Assembly (NCBI RefSeq): GCF_014222285.1
Contig: NZ_JACKZS010000010.1
Coordinates: 16,211 to 80,210, forward strand
Direction of reading: 5' to 3'
DNA: 64,000 nucleotides
Source of the DNA: Nostoc sp. UCD121
GTDB lineage: Bacteria; Cyanobacteriota; Cyanobacteriia; Cyanobacteriales; Nostocaceae
Made by a program: the position numbers and the translations under genes. Shown in pieces: positions 45,301-53,427 of the stretch; the stretch's first letter is position 1, and each line of letters opens with the position of its first letter. Under the pieces are notes generated by a model. That model searched no databases. It saw only the letters and a list, made by a program, of their open reading frames with translations, and was not told where the DNA came from.

Positions 45301-46139
45301 TAAATGAGACAGTTAACCGCAGATGCTGCTAACTGAAAACGCTCGTTAGCTAACCTCAGACGTTCTTCCTTCTCGTGCAAGATTTGTTCGGTTTGTTTGC
45401 GTTCGCTCAAATCAATAACAAAGCCAATCACAGTTTCTTCACTGTCTTCCAGGAGGACAGAACCAAGCAAAACGGGCACTCTTGTGCCATCTTTGCAGAT
45501 ATATTCCTTCTCAAAGGGTTTACAGACTCCGGTTGTTCTTAGTTCTTCTACCGAACGCTCACTCAATAAAAGATACTCCGGTGGAGTAATTTCACGCCAC
45601 TTCATTTGGTTAGCCGCCAAATCTTCTCGCGTATAGCCGACCATTTTCAGAAAAGCATCATTGGCCTCTATGATGCAACCGTTTTTCATCTCGGTGACAA
45701 TAACTCCAATAATGTTGGATTCTACCAGTCGACTAAACCGCATTTCGCTATTTTGCAACAATTTCAGGCTTGTCTCGGCCTTGCGTCTGGCAGTTCGCAA
45801 CTCTGAAGAGAGGGCGGTAATTAAGAAGGATACTAGCGAGAATGTGGTTAATTGTACTAAGACGTTCAGGCTGAGAAAATCGAACGAGTAGACTGGCTCC
45901 AGCAAAAAATATAGCGCAGTTATAACAGATAATGCGATCGCTAATACTCCAAGTCTCATGCCGCCGTACCAGGCGCTGACTGCCACAGCAGCATAAAATA
46001 ATGTAAATACGCTCGGTTCAAAAACTGGTAGCAATAGTTGCGTCAACAGCAGCGCCGCTATAACTGCCAGAATCGTCACACCATAAGTTAGTAACCAAGA
46101 GCGCATCATCAAAAATTTTTCGGATACTTTCAGCATCAT
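42336..46139 (-). CDS. Hybrid sensor histidine kinase/response regulator (DUF4118-PAS-PAS-PAS-PAS-GAF-HisKA-HATPase-REC)
   Basis: 1267 residues. Four membrane helices of the DUF4118 type (about 10-115), then four PAS units (about 130-640; repeated IVGYTREDL, SLLGK and RRKDGS-like motifs), a GAF domain (about 660-815), the phospho-accepting His in SHELRTPLNPILGW (near 846), ATPase boxes (N box VIWNLLSNAIKFTP near 1026, G box GGLGLGLAIV near 1086), and a receiver with its Asp in LLLSDIGMPEIDGY (near 1195). Residues about 940-1005 are an insert made partly of a translated dispersed repeat (RYANGFSPRRYANA). Its ATG lies one base after the stop of the XRE gene, so the two form an operon. Confidence 0.93.
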   Translation of the reverse strand: MMLKVSEKFLMMRSWLLTYGVTILAVIAALLLTQLLLPVFEPSVFTLFYAAVAVSAWYGGMRLGVLAIALSVITALYFLLEPVYSFDFLSLNVLVQLTTFSLVSFLITALSSELRTARRKAETSLKLLQNSEMRFSRLVESNIIGVIVTEMKNGCIIEANDAFLKMVGYTREDLAANQMKWREITPPEYLLLSERSVEELRTTGVCKPFEKEYICKDGTRVPVLLGSVLLEDSEETVIGFVIDLSERKQTEQILHEKEERLRLANERFQLAASAVNCLIYDWNVEQDTVERTDGLTRILGYSLDIAEPTGNWWRELVHPEDLQRVEEESAIALANSDRYTAEYRIRKQDNQYVYVLDQGIVVQRDADGKPLRIVGSTTDISDIYDELRLRKQAEKAVQESEERLRSFVKANIVGIIFGDVNGKITEANDEFLRIVGYSQADIKAGRLRWTDITLPEYQYLDELAIAEATVKGTCTPYEKECIRKDGSIVPVVVGYSLLGKSRQNSVAFILDISDLKQAKKALSQSQEQFQAFMDNIPAAAWITNADGRVLYLSPTYLRIFDVATKKAINKNIFDLYPAQIAQPFLDNIRIVAQTNQVVEAIESAPRTDGTLGEFLVYKFPIADATGQRLVGGVAVDITERERILRERQLAELALQERSERLKLLSETTSDLLSTERPLDLMNSLFNKLSAQMDLHFYFHYLIETHENQQKLRLVAWNGISDEVFQAIEYLEFNQEMCGLIAQERRQIVINDVLNSTHPNAHIRLLQFLQVTAYAGQPLIAQGKLLGVLSFASRTRTHFTSGEISLLQATSDQVAVALERAELMTSLQRRKEELIQANRIKDEFLAVLSHELRTPLNPILGWSKLLQTKKYDEATTTRALETIERNAKLQTQLIEDLLDVSRILQGKLSLNIAPVNLETAIAAAIETVRLAAQAKSINLQFTILDFPAERYANGFSPRRYANAQSNDFGLENSHGNLESIDFNNQSDDLKSQIQVTLPAPQRCDAKFLVTGDSGRLQQVIWNLLSNAIKFTPQGGEVEISLQSVGSQVQLRVSDTGKGISPDFLPFVFDYFRQADGATTRKFGGLGLGLAIVRHIIELHGGTVKAESLGEEQGATFTVMLPIIKIHPDSHQIRIQPDDLPNLNGVKVLLVDDERDTRELIAFILEQSGAVVNQAASAVEALQTMPQFQPNLLLSDIGMPEIDGYMLMRQIRAMSAEQGGTIPAIALTAYAGEADYQQAIAAGFGQHITKPVEPAKLVRAIANLIYSCS
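43250..43316. repeat. Palindromic dispersed repeat translated inside the hybrid kinase
   Basis: Two nested GCGTAGCG-containing units. Bases 43288-43316 match the intergenic repeat 19469-19497 at 28 of 29 positions. It encodes AERYANGFSPRRYANA in the loop before the ATPase domain. Confidence 0.85.
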
Positions 46140-46140
46140 C

Positions 46141-46395
46141 TTAAGAGTCCTCCCGTTGCTCCGCTTTGAGGAGATACTCGTTCAGTAGTCTTTTCCCAGG
46201 TTCGCCCATCTTCTGTAACATTTCTTCAATCAGCTTTAGTGCCATCTGCGAAGGCACTGTAGATCCGTTTTCCCAGCGATTGACTGTTCGCAGGGAAACT
46301 CCCAACTTGGCTGCAAATTTTTCCTGAGAAAGATCCAGTTGCTGCCGAAGTTCACGGATTAAATCCGAAATTTTTAGTGGCTTTTTTAGTTCCAT
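46141..46395 (-). CDS. XRE-family transcriptional regulator
   Basis: 84 residues. A helix-turn-helix at about 10-65 (LIRELRQQLDLSQEKFAAKLGVSLRTVNRWENG, PSQMALKLIEEML) and a short acidic end. It probably binds its own promoter and controls the sensor kinase gene that starts one base after its stop. Pairing of a small XRE gene with a large PAS hybrid kinase is a recurrent cyanobacterial layout, to my recollection. Confidence 0.85.
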   Translation of the reverse strand: MELKKPLKISDLIRELRQQLDLSQEKFAAKLGVSLRTVNRWENGSTVPSQMALKLIEEMLQKMGEPGKRLLNEYLLKAEQREDS

Positions 46396-47186
46396 AATAG
46401 GAAGATTAGGACAAGTGTCTTGCCATCTGGCTCCAACTTGAGGAAGAATTTAAATAATCATTAGTTGTTATCAATTTCATCTTTTGGTGAAACACCAATA
46501 TCATTTATTAGTCTTAATTACTTATTATTCACTGATTTAACTCCTCTGCCACAGTTCTGATGAATGCTCACTGTCGTAAGGTTATGCGACCTAAGAAGCT
46601 AACTATAAAATAAATATTAAATTTTATTGCTGTGTGATGCCAAAATAGTATAATACTCCAGCAATTTGATTATTTTCAAGCATTACGCATTCCTGCAAAT
46701 TTATAGAACGTTAAATTGCTATGCTTCATACACAACTTAGTTTTTTACATTATAAATATTCTCTTGAGCGGAATAAGAGAATAAAGAAACTAACCGCATT
46801 AGCACAACGTTTTCAGAGGGAAGATAGTTATAAAGGGTTTGTGCCTTATACCAATTTTTTATGAAGCTGCATAGAATTCGATCCCCCTAGCCCCCCTTAT
46901 TAAGGGGGGAACCGGAAAAACATCTATCAAAGTCCCCCTTAAAAAGGGGGATTTAGGGGGATCAAGATATGTGCAACTTCACATTAAATTGGTATTAGTT
47001 CCGTGAATTTTTGAAAAATTGGGATGCTCCCAACGTAATTGCTGCTTGCTTATTCCAACAGGATAATTTCTCTAAAGCTCTTGTCAGTAGTGTTTGAGAT
47101 GCCCTTAACCTGAGTCAGATACCAAGGGCAAAACTATAAAGCTATAATGCACTTTTAATCAAATGTTTGCCTGAACTTTAACCATT
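46396..47186. other. Spacer upstream of the XRE-kinase operon
   Basis: 791 bases between divergent transcription units. It includes the operon's promoter side and the element 46849-46994. No gene seen in the rest, which is AT-rich. Confidence 0.5.
46849..46994. mobile_element. MITE-like element with TACCAATTT ends and TTA duplication
   Basis: 146 bp. The ends TACCAATTT...ATGAAG and CTTCA...AAATTGGTA are inverted over about 26 bases with a few changes. TTA flanks it on both sides (46846-46848 and 46995-46997). Two strong G/C palindromes of the GATCCCCC / GGGGGATC kind lie inside. No frame. Confidence 0.8.
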
Positions 47187-48227
47187 TTGATTAATCAACA
47201 CTCCCAAAACCTCCTCGATACTCAACTGGAAAATGCACCAGGTGAAAGCTATATATTTAGCTGGTTTGATTGGTTTTGTCTTTGGTACCCTCCAGGCTGG
47301 CTAATTTTATTTAACCGCCATTGGCAGCACTATCATACCGATACAGACGGTTGGAATTGGCTAGAATATGGATTATTTTTAATTCCTGGCGGATTTTATC
47401 TAGCGATGCTGATTCGCTGGTTGCGTCTTGGTTTCCGTTCACCCCGAAAAGAACTTGGTGAATTTGATCCCAAATATCAACAAGCTTTTCGCAAAGAAGT
47501 TCTCGGCCCCATTGTCAAATACTATTTTCGGGGAGAATTAAAACAAGTCGAAAACCTGCCGCAAACAGGGCCATTGATTGTGGCAATGAATCACGCAGGG
47601 ATGAGTTTTCCTTGGGATTTTTTGACTGTGGGTTATTTATTAAGTGAAGCTAAACAATGGGTGGTACAACCCGTAGCAAGCCCAGCATTATTTGATCATC
47701 CTTGGGTTATTTGGTGGCTACCACCTAAATGGTCGCAGGTTTTGGGTGGTGTGCGAGCCGAATTAGATAATTTTGAGGCAGCTATCGCCCAAGATAAAAT
47801 TCTCTTATATGCGCCTGAAGGTATCCGTGGCCCTCGGAAAGGTTGGAAAAGACGCTATCAACTAGAAAAATTTGATGTGAGTTTTGTTAAGTTGAGCGAT
47901 CGCTATCATATTCCCATTCTCCCAGTAGTTTGCATCGGGAGTGAGTTTTTACATCCTTGGGCTGTTAATTTCCAGAAATTGCAACGGCTAGTGAAATTAC
48001 CATTCTTACCTGTATCGCCTTTGATGTTTGCCTTAATTCTGTTTCCTTCAATGGGAATTTGGGCAATGAGAACTCGCCTGCGTTACTATATTCAGCCTTT
48101 GGAACCAGCAGAATTACACAATTCAAACAAAGGGCGAATAATAGCTTATCAGCAAGCACAACAATTACGAAAAAAGCTGCAACTTAAAATTAATTCAGAG
48201 ACTATTGATCGAGTAAATCTATCTTAA
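47187..48227 (+). CDS. Lysophospholipid/glycerol acyltransferase (PlsC family)
   Basis: 346 residues from TTG 47187; no better ATG exists in the conserved part. An N-terminal region has two membrane helices (FCLWYPPGWLILF, LEYGLFLIPGGFYLAMLI). The acyltransferase domain has PLIVAMNHAGMSFPWDF, with His and Asp spaced wider than the usual HX4D, and LLYAPEGIRGPRKGW in place of the EG-x-R motif. Probably adds acyl chains to glycerolipids or related lipids at the membrane. Confidence 0.78.
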   Translation: MINQHSQNLLDTQLENAPGESYIFSWFDWFCLWYPPGWLILFNRHWQHYHTDTDGWNWLEYGLFLIPGGFYLAMLIRWLRLGFRSPRKELGEFDPKYQQAFRKEVLGPIVKYYFRGELKQVENLPQTGPLIVAMNHAGMSFPWDFLTVGYLLSEAKQWVVQPVASPALFDHPWVIWWLPPKWSQVLGGVRAELDNFEAAIAQDKILLYAPEGIRGPRKGWKRRYQLEKFDVSFVKLSDRYHIPILPVVCIGSEFLHPWAVNFQKLQRLVKLPFLPVSPLMFALILFPSMGIWAMRTRLRYYIQPLEPAELHNSNKGRIIAYQQAQQLRKKLQLKINSETIDRVNLS

Positions 48228-48239
48228 GTAGTGATTAGA

Positions 48240-48475
48240 TGTAGGTTGGGTGGAGGCTTTGCGTAACCCAACATTCTGATATATAGGATTACTATTTGAT
48301 TTTTGAACGAAATTAGGTGTTGTAGAGTGTGTTAGAACGGAGTTCGTAACGCACTATTATCAAGGCTTTGATGCGTTACGCTGTCGCTAACACATCCTAC
48401 GTATATTTTCAGAAATCAAACCGGATTCCTATATGTTGGGTTGCGCTCCGCTTCACCCAACCTACAATTTTTTTT
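48240..48475. repeat. Nested palindromic repeats
   Basis: An outer pair, GTAGGTTGGGT...AACCCAACAT and ATGTTGGGTT...ACCCAACCTAC, encloses an inner pair GTGTGTTAG...GTAACGCAC and TGCGTTACG...CTAACACA. It fills most of the 334-base gap between two convergent genes. Confidence 0.7.
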
Positions 48476-48561
48476 GCAACATTTTAGCCTTCAGTTGTTG
48501 AAATAAATTTAATACTATCAATGGATTTAAGTCAATCTTTTAGTAGTAATTTATTTAATTA

Positions 48562-49023
48562 TTAAATTGATTTTTCCATAATAAAATTTGTCAGCTTTTG
48601 CCCTCTCCGTTCCACCTCTTGCTGTTTCACAACAATAAAATTCTGGCTTTCAAAAAACGGTTTAGCTGTAATACTAGCTTCTGTAAATAACCTTTCAATT
48701 CCTAAAGCTTTTGCTTTGGATTCAAGCTGCTCTAGGATTTTTTTACCAATCCCTTTCCTTTGAAAATCTTTATGACAGTAAAAACGGTCAATATGTCCAT
48801 TAGCCTCTAATTCCCCAAAACCGATAATTTTACCATTCTCCTCTGCTACATAAGTAAACTTACTTGATAAACCTTTAATCCAAAGGTCAATATCCATATT
48901 TGCTGGTGCCCAAGCATCTACTTGTTCTTGTGTGTAATCATGAATATTCACTTCATGAATAGTGTCATAGAACAACTTCATAATTTCTTCGGTATCAGCT
49001 ATTTGGTATATTCTTAATCTCAT
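48562..49023 (-). CDS. GNAT-family acetyltransferase
   Basis: 153 residues from ATG 49021-49023 (MRLRIYQIADTEE). GNAT core: YVAEENGKIIGFGEL, then IDRFYCHKDFQRKGIGKKILEQLE with the acetyl-CoA Q-x-x-G-x-G loop, and FTEASITAKPFFESQNF. It acetylates an amine on a small molecule or protein, target unknown. A TTG five codons earlier is a possible but weaker start. Confidence 0.9.
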   Translation of the reverse strand: MRLRIYQIADTEEIMKLFYDTIHEVNIHDYTQEQVDAWAPANMDIDLWIKGLSSKFTYVAEENGKIIGFGELEANGHIDRFYCHKDFQRKGIGKKILEQLESKAKALGIERLFTEASITAKPFFESQNFIVVKQQEVERRGQKLTNFIMEKSI

Positions 49024-49096
49024 TTTGTCAAAAATCAAATTTGAGTCCTAAAAAATATTATCAGCACTGACTAGTTTTTTGCCCTTATACAGTAGC

Positions 49097-49184
49097 ATAA
49101 CTTACGCAAATGTAGAGGTAGCATAAATATGCCTTTGTTTCTAAGTAAATTACCCCTAAGTGCGTGTAGTTTTGCGTAAGTCCT
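49097..49184. mobile_element. MITE-like element, AGGACTTACGCA family (copy 3)
   Basis: About 88 bp. CATAACTTACGCAAA and TTTGCGTAAGTCCTA are inverted over 11-12 bases, and the inner TGTAGAGG / CGTGTAG parts match loosely. No frame. Confidence 0.6.
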
Positions 49185-49289
49185 AATCAGAATTCCTCAG
49201 ATTAAATCTCGTATAAAAAATTTATAGTACAAATATACTAATTTGCTGCTAAAATGCCTTAAAAGTCAGCTAGCCTTACTTGAGGTAGT

Positions 49290-49796
49290 ATGAAAAAAAT
49301 CTTAGACACGGACAAAAAGCCCATTTTGCTGAAGGTCTCGCTGTTGCAGCCTACACCTGTAACTACTGCAATAGTGCCACTGCAACCCCAACAGGAAAAA
49401 ATCATCAGTGAACGGGAGCGTTTGATAACACAAGTAGAGCGCATCAATCAGATGGCAGGAGAGTTGGAAGCCGCGATATTGGAGTTGAAAGCGATCGCTA
49501 ATTCACTGAATAGCCAAAAACGTTACCCACTCTTGAAGAAGGAACTAGGTAAACAAATTTGTCAGTATTTCGCAATTAGTGTCCCTTGGGTGAAACGAAA
49601 ACCTGACGAATCATTTATTTTGACAACGCGAAAAGTTGATTTATTCCGAGCCGAAAGGGAAGCCGCACTGCTAGCACAGCAACTTCGTCAGCAAACTAAA
49701 AAAAGATTAGCATCGCAGCGACACAGAAAAAACAAGAATGGGGCGGAGACTGACACAAGACACTTTTGCAAAAAGGCATTAGTCAACAAATCTTAA
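49290..49796 (+). CDS. Hypothetical coiled-coil protein
   Basis: 168 residues. The middle (about 35-70, QQEKIISERERLITQVERINQMAGELEAAILELKAIAN) is a strong coiled coil. A second helix (AEREAALLAQQLRQQTKKR) leads to a very basic tail. No membrane span or signal. I do not recognise a family. The basic tail could bind nucleic acid. Confidence 0.65.
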   Translation: MKKILDTDKKPILLKVSLLQPTPVTTAIVPLQPQQEKIISERERLITQVERINQMAGELEAAILELKAIANSLNSQKRYPLLKKELGKQICQYFAISVPWVKRKPDESFILTTRKVDLFRAEREAALLAQQLRQQTKKRLASQRHRKNKNGAETDTRHFCKKALVNKS

Positions 49797-50022
49797 AATT
49801 ATCAACATTCAACGGCAGTTCACGCCTGGGGTTGTAACAGTTATGCTGATTGAAGTGGCAGAAGGAACTTCTTCGTTAAAATTGCTAAATACTACACTGC
49901 CATTGCTAATCGCCACCAACTATGGTTGCAATTAGGCAACACTGCCCTAATATTTGCACTTCCGTAAACCAGAGTGCAACATCAGGGACAATCAATCAGC
50001 GCACAGAAGAGGTAAAAAGAAG

Positions 50023-50349
50023 GTGTTAAAGACACTTTTAGTAATTGCCGTTGGTTTTTTACCGTCCCTGATTTCTCTGTGGGCGATCCGCAAAACCCAT
50101 GCGCGATCGCGCCTACGGATGAGGCAAGCAGCCATGAATTTTTCAGTAGTGCAGGGACGGCAAAACCTTAGACCGGTTGACAGCGATCGCTATTATCTAG
50201 AAGGGGTAGGTTATTTAATTGGCGACATCAGCTGCAAATTTAATGCCCGCTCTGGCTATATGCGTTGTGCTGTCAATCCCGATGGCCCATGTAACGGTTG
50301 TCGTCACTACGAACCTAAAGGATTACCTGGTAGCGAAAAAGGGGTTTAA
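50023..50349 (+). CDS. DUF6464 family protein
   Basis: 108 residues from GTG 50023 with AGAGGTAAAAAG upstream. A membrane helix (LKTLLVIAVGFLPSLISLWAI) is followed by a basic stretch and the family's Cys-rich end: YLIGDISCKFNARSGYMRCAVNPDGPCNGCRHYEP, with four Cys placed like a metal or disulfide site. Conserved in cyanobacteria; function unknown. Confidence 0.8.
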   Translation: MLKTLLVIAVGFLPSLISLWAIRKTHARSRLRMRQAAMNFSVVQGRQNLRPVDSDRYYLEGVGYLIGDISCKFNARSGYMRCAVNPDGPCNGCRHYEPKGLPGSEKGV

Positions 50350-50575
50350 AAGTGCTTACTTAGGATTCAACCAAACTGATGGGGAATGATAAAATCATTA
50401 CTAATTATAATAATTTGTATTTAGAAGCACTTTGAATATTTGTCTTTGCATGGTGAAATAAGAATGATTTAATAGAATTCGTGCAAAAGTATAAATCTGC
50501 GTCATTTTGTTTGTAGATTATGAACATTACTGTGAGCTTTTGCCGAATATCTAATAACTACATGATTATTTAACG

Positions 50576-51820
50576 ATGAACAACGCGATCGCTCAGACAA
50601 CAGCATTATTATCAACTTGCGCTTTGCTACTAACAGGCTGTGGTGGTGGCGGTAGCACTGTGACAAATACTCCAAATAGTAATCCAAATAACACTACTAA
50701 CACCGCCCAGACAACGACTACATCGGGGACGATTCCCATCGGTATTGCCTTAGCACAAACCAGCAACGTAGCATTACTCGGTCAAGAAGGATTTGTGGGA
50801 GCCAGAATTGCCGAGAAGTATTTCAATAGTAAAGGTGGTATTAATGGCACTCCGATTAAATTGATACCCCAAGATACTAGCGGTGATGAAGCTGGAGCAA
50901 TTAACGCTTTTCAAACTTTAATTAACAAAGATAAAGTTGTCGGTATTGTTGGCCCTACTTTGTCACAACAAGCTTTTAGTGCTGACCCCATTGCGGAACG
51001 TGCTAAAGTTCCAGTTATTGGAGCATCAAATACCGCAAACGGAATTCCCGAAATTGGTGATTATGTAGCTCGTGTATCTGCACCTGTCTCTATAGTTGCC
51101 CCTAATTCGCTGAAAGCTGCACTAAAACAGAATCCTCAAATTAAAAAAGTAGCAGTTTTTTACGCCCAAAATGATGCATTTAATAAATCAGAAACAGAGA
51201 TTTTTCAAAAAGCAGTTAAAGAACAAGGGCTAGAATTAGTAACAGTTCAAAAGTTCCAAACTACTGATACAGACTTTCAAGCCCAAGCTACCAATGCAAT
51301 TAACTTAAAACCAGATTTAGTAATTATTTCGGGGCTAGCTGCTGATGGTGGTAACTTAGTGCGGCAACTGCGGGAGTTGGGTTATAAAGGCATAATTATT
51401 GGTGGTAATGGTCTAAATACACCCAATGTTTTATCAGTTTGTAAAGCCCTTTGCGATGGTGTGTTGATTGCTCAAGCTTACAGTCCTGAATATCCTGGTG
51501 AGATTAATAAAATATTTCGTCAAGCCTATATTGAGCAATATAAGAAAGAACCAGCCCAATTTACTGGTCAAGCTTTTGCGGCAGTGCAGGTTTATGTTGA
51601 AGCTCTTAAGGAGTTGGATAAAAAAACCAAAATCAGCACGTTACCTCTTGATAAACTGCGGACAGAATTGAACAAGCAAATACTAGCTGGAAAGTATAAT
51701 ACACCTTTAGGTGAAATTGCTTTTACACCAGTAGGTGATGTGATTCAAAAAGAATTTTACGTCGCCCAAATCAAAATGGATAAAGATGGGAATACTGGAA
51801 AATTTGTATTTATAAAATAG
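50576..51820 (+). CDS. livK: Branched-chain/neutral amino-acid ABC transporter, binding lipoprotein
   Basis: 414 residues. A lipoprotein signal with lipobox LLTGC puts the anchor Cys at residue 22. A Gly/Ser/Asn/Thr-rich spacer (about 23-57) leads into a LivK-type periplasmic binding domain: PIGIALAQTSNVALLGQEG, KLIPQDTSGDEAGAINAFQTLI, VVGIVGPTLSQQAFS, RVSAPVSIVAP, VAVFYAQNDAF and VVISGLAADGGNLVRQL. It delivers substrate to the permeases encoded just downstream (7-base gap). The cyanobacterial relative is NatB of the neutral amino acid system; the ligand here is inferred. Confidence 0.9.
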   Translation: MNNAIAQTTALLSTCALLLTGCGGGGSTVTNTPNSNPNNTTNTAQTTTTSGTIPIGIALAQTSNVALLGQEGFVGARIAEKYFNSKGGINGTPIKLIPQDTSGDEAGAINAFQTLINKDKVVGIVGPTLSQQAFSADPIAERAKVPVIGASNTANGIPEIGDYVARVSAPVSIVAPNSLKAALKQNPQIKKVAVFYAQNDAFNKSETEIFQKAVKEQGLELVTVQKFQTTDTDFQAQATNAINLKPDLVIISGLAADGGNLVRQLRELGYKGIIIGGNGLNTPNVLSVCKALCDGVLIAQAYSPEYPGEINKIFRQAYIEQYKKEPAQFTGQAFAAVQVYVEALKELDKKTKISTLPLDKLRTELNKQILAGKYNTPLGEIAFTPVGDVIQKEFYVAQIKMDKDGNTGKFVFIK

Positions 51821-51827
51821 TTGCAAC

Positions 51828-52778
51828 ATGGATATCACTCTATTTCTGCAACAATTTTTGAACGGATTATCTATTGGTAGTATCTATGCAATTTTTGCAT
51901 TGGGATATACCTTAGTTTATTCAATTTTGGGCATCATTAATTTAGCTCATGGCGCGATTTTTACCTTGGGTGCATATTTCACTTATGCACTCATGGGTGG
52001 TAACTTTGGATTTAATGGCTTGCTAGCTAATGCAGCCTTGCCAATAAAATTGCCATTTGCTATAGCCTTGATTTTAGGAAGTACCTTAGCGGGATTGATT
52101 GGGGTAGTAATGGAACGGGTTGCTTTTCAACCTTTGCGTCGTCAAGGATCTGATCCATTATTAACTGTTGTTTCCAGCTTGGGGGTAGCAGTGGTAATTG
52201 TGAACTTAATCCAGTATTTAGTCGGCGCAGAAAGTTACACATACCCCGCCGATACTTATGGGAATTTACCACCTTCGATTAATTTTGGTACTCCAGAAAA
52301 GGAAATTCCTATTCGCACCGTTCAGATAATAATTTTTGCTGTATCAGTTGCGATTGTGGCAATTATTACCTATTTTATCAATCGAACTAAGTATGGTAAA
52401 GCAATGCAGGCGATCGCAGAAGATCCGACTACAGCCAGTTTGTTAGGTATTAATAGCGATCGTTTTATCATCCTCACATTCTTCATCAGCAGTTTCTTAG
52501 CAGGATTAGCAGGAACCTTAGTCGCCTCTAGTGTTAGTATTGCTGGCCCATATTTCGGCATCGCTTTTGGGTTGCGGGGTTTAGCAGTAATTGTCTTAGG
52601 TGGTTTAGGTAGTATTCCCGGCGCAGTTTTAGGAGGATTACTCATTGGATTAGTTGAAGCTTTTGTGCCGGCAGAATATTCCGGTTACAAAGAAGCTGTA
52701 GCCTACGGAATATTATTTATCATGTTGTTAGTTAGACCCCAAGGCTTGCTAGGTCGTCGGTTTATTCAAAAAGTTTAA
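51828..52778 (+). CDS. livH: LivH-type permease
   Basis: 316 residues with about 8 membrane helices. LNGLSIGSIYAIFALGYTLVYSILGIINLAHGAIFTLGAY is the classical LivH start, followed by AEDPTTASLLGINSDRFI, the ATPase-contact loop, and GLRGLAVIVLGGLGSIPGAVLGG. It forms the membrane channel with LivM. It directly follows the binding-protein gene and is followed, 15 bases on, by a Uma2 nuclease gene that splits it from livM. Confidence 0.93.
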   Translation: MDITLFLQQFLNGLSIGSIYAIFALGYTLVYSILGIINLAHGAIFTLGAYFTYALMGGNFGFNGLLANAALPIKLPFAIALILGSTLAGLIGVVMERVAFQPLRRQGSDPLLTVVSSLGVAVVIVNLIQYLVGAESYTYPADTYGNLPPSINFGTPEKEIPIRTVQIIIFAVSVAIVAIITYFINRTKYGKAMQAIAEDPTTASLLGINSDRFIILTFFISSFLAGLAGTLVASSVSIAGPYFGIAFGLRGLAVIVLGGLGSIPGAVLGGLLIGLVEAFVPAEYSGYKEAVAYGILFIMLLVRPQGLLGRRFIQKV

Positions 52779-52792
52779 AGAGACGTAGCGCG

Positions 52793-53395
52793 ATGAAAAC
52801 ATACACCAAACAAAAATTAACTTTCGATCAATTTTTGGAACAGTGTCCAGAAGAAGGTTTATATGAACTTGTGGATGGAGAAATTGTAGAAGTGCGTGCA
52901 ACTAGAAATCATGATGATGTCGCTGATTTTATATTGTTGAGTTTCAATGAGGAAATTAAACGTCTAAATCTGAATTACGTAGTAAAAAACACAGCAGTTT
53001 TAAAAACCATAACTGCCAATGGAATCGAACAAGGACGCAAGCCTGATGTAAGTGTCATAGATAAAGATGTATGGCGCTCAAATCGTTCTGCTTATTCTGC
53101 ACTTGAAGAACCCATCCAGCTAGCTATCGAGGTAACATCAACTAATTGGGAAGATGACTACATTGATAAATTAGATGAATATCAACGGTTAGGTATTACA
53201 GAATATTGGATTGTAGATTATTTGGCAATTGGTTCTAGAGAGTATTTGGGAAATCCTAAAGTTCCGACTGTGTTTGTTTTTTTATTAGATGCCGAGGGTA
53301 AATATCAACGCACATATTTTAGAGGTTCCGAACGAATTGTGTCACGAACTTTTCCTGAACTGGCGTTAACAGCAGAGCAAATATTAACAGCTTAA
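52793..53395 (+). CDS. Uma2-family (DUF820) endonuclease-like protein
   Basis: 200 residues of the PD-(D/E)XK fold: FLEQCPEEGLYELVDGEIVEV, RKPDVSVID, IQLAIEVTSTNWEDDYIDKLDEYQRLGITEYWIVD, with the active-site Asp, Glu-Val and later Lys. Uma2 proteins are very numerous in cyanobacteria and their role is unproven. It stands inside the transporter operon between two permease genes, only 15 bases after livH. Confidence 0.9.
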   Translation: MKTYTKQKLTFDQFLEQCPEEGLYELVDGEIVEVRATRNHDDVADFILLSFNEEIKRLNLNYVVKNTAVLKTITANGIEQGRKPDVSVIDKDVWRSNRSAYSALEEPIQLAIEVTSTNWEDDYIDKLDEYQRLGITEYWIVDYLAIGSREYLGNPKVPTVFVFLLDAEGKYQRTYFRGSERIVSRTFPELALTAEQILTA

Positions 53396-53427
53396 TACAA
53401 GTGATAGCTTAATAAAAATATTATACA

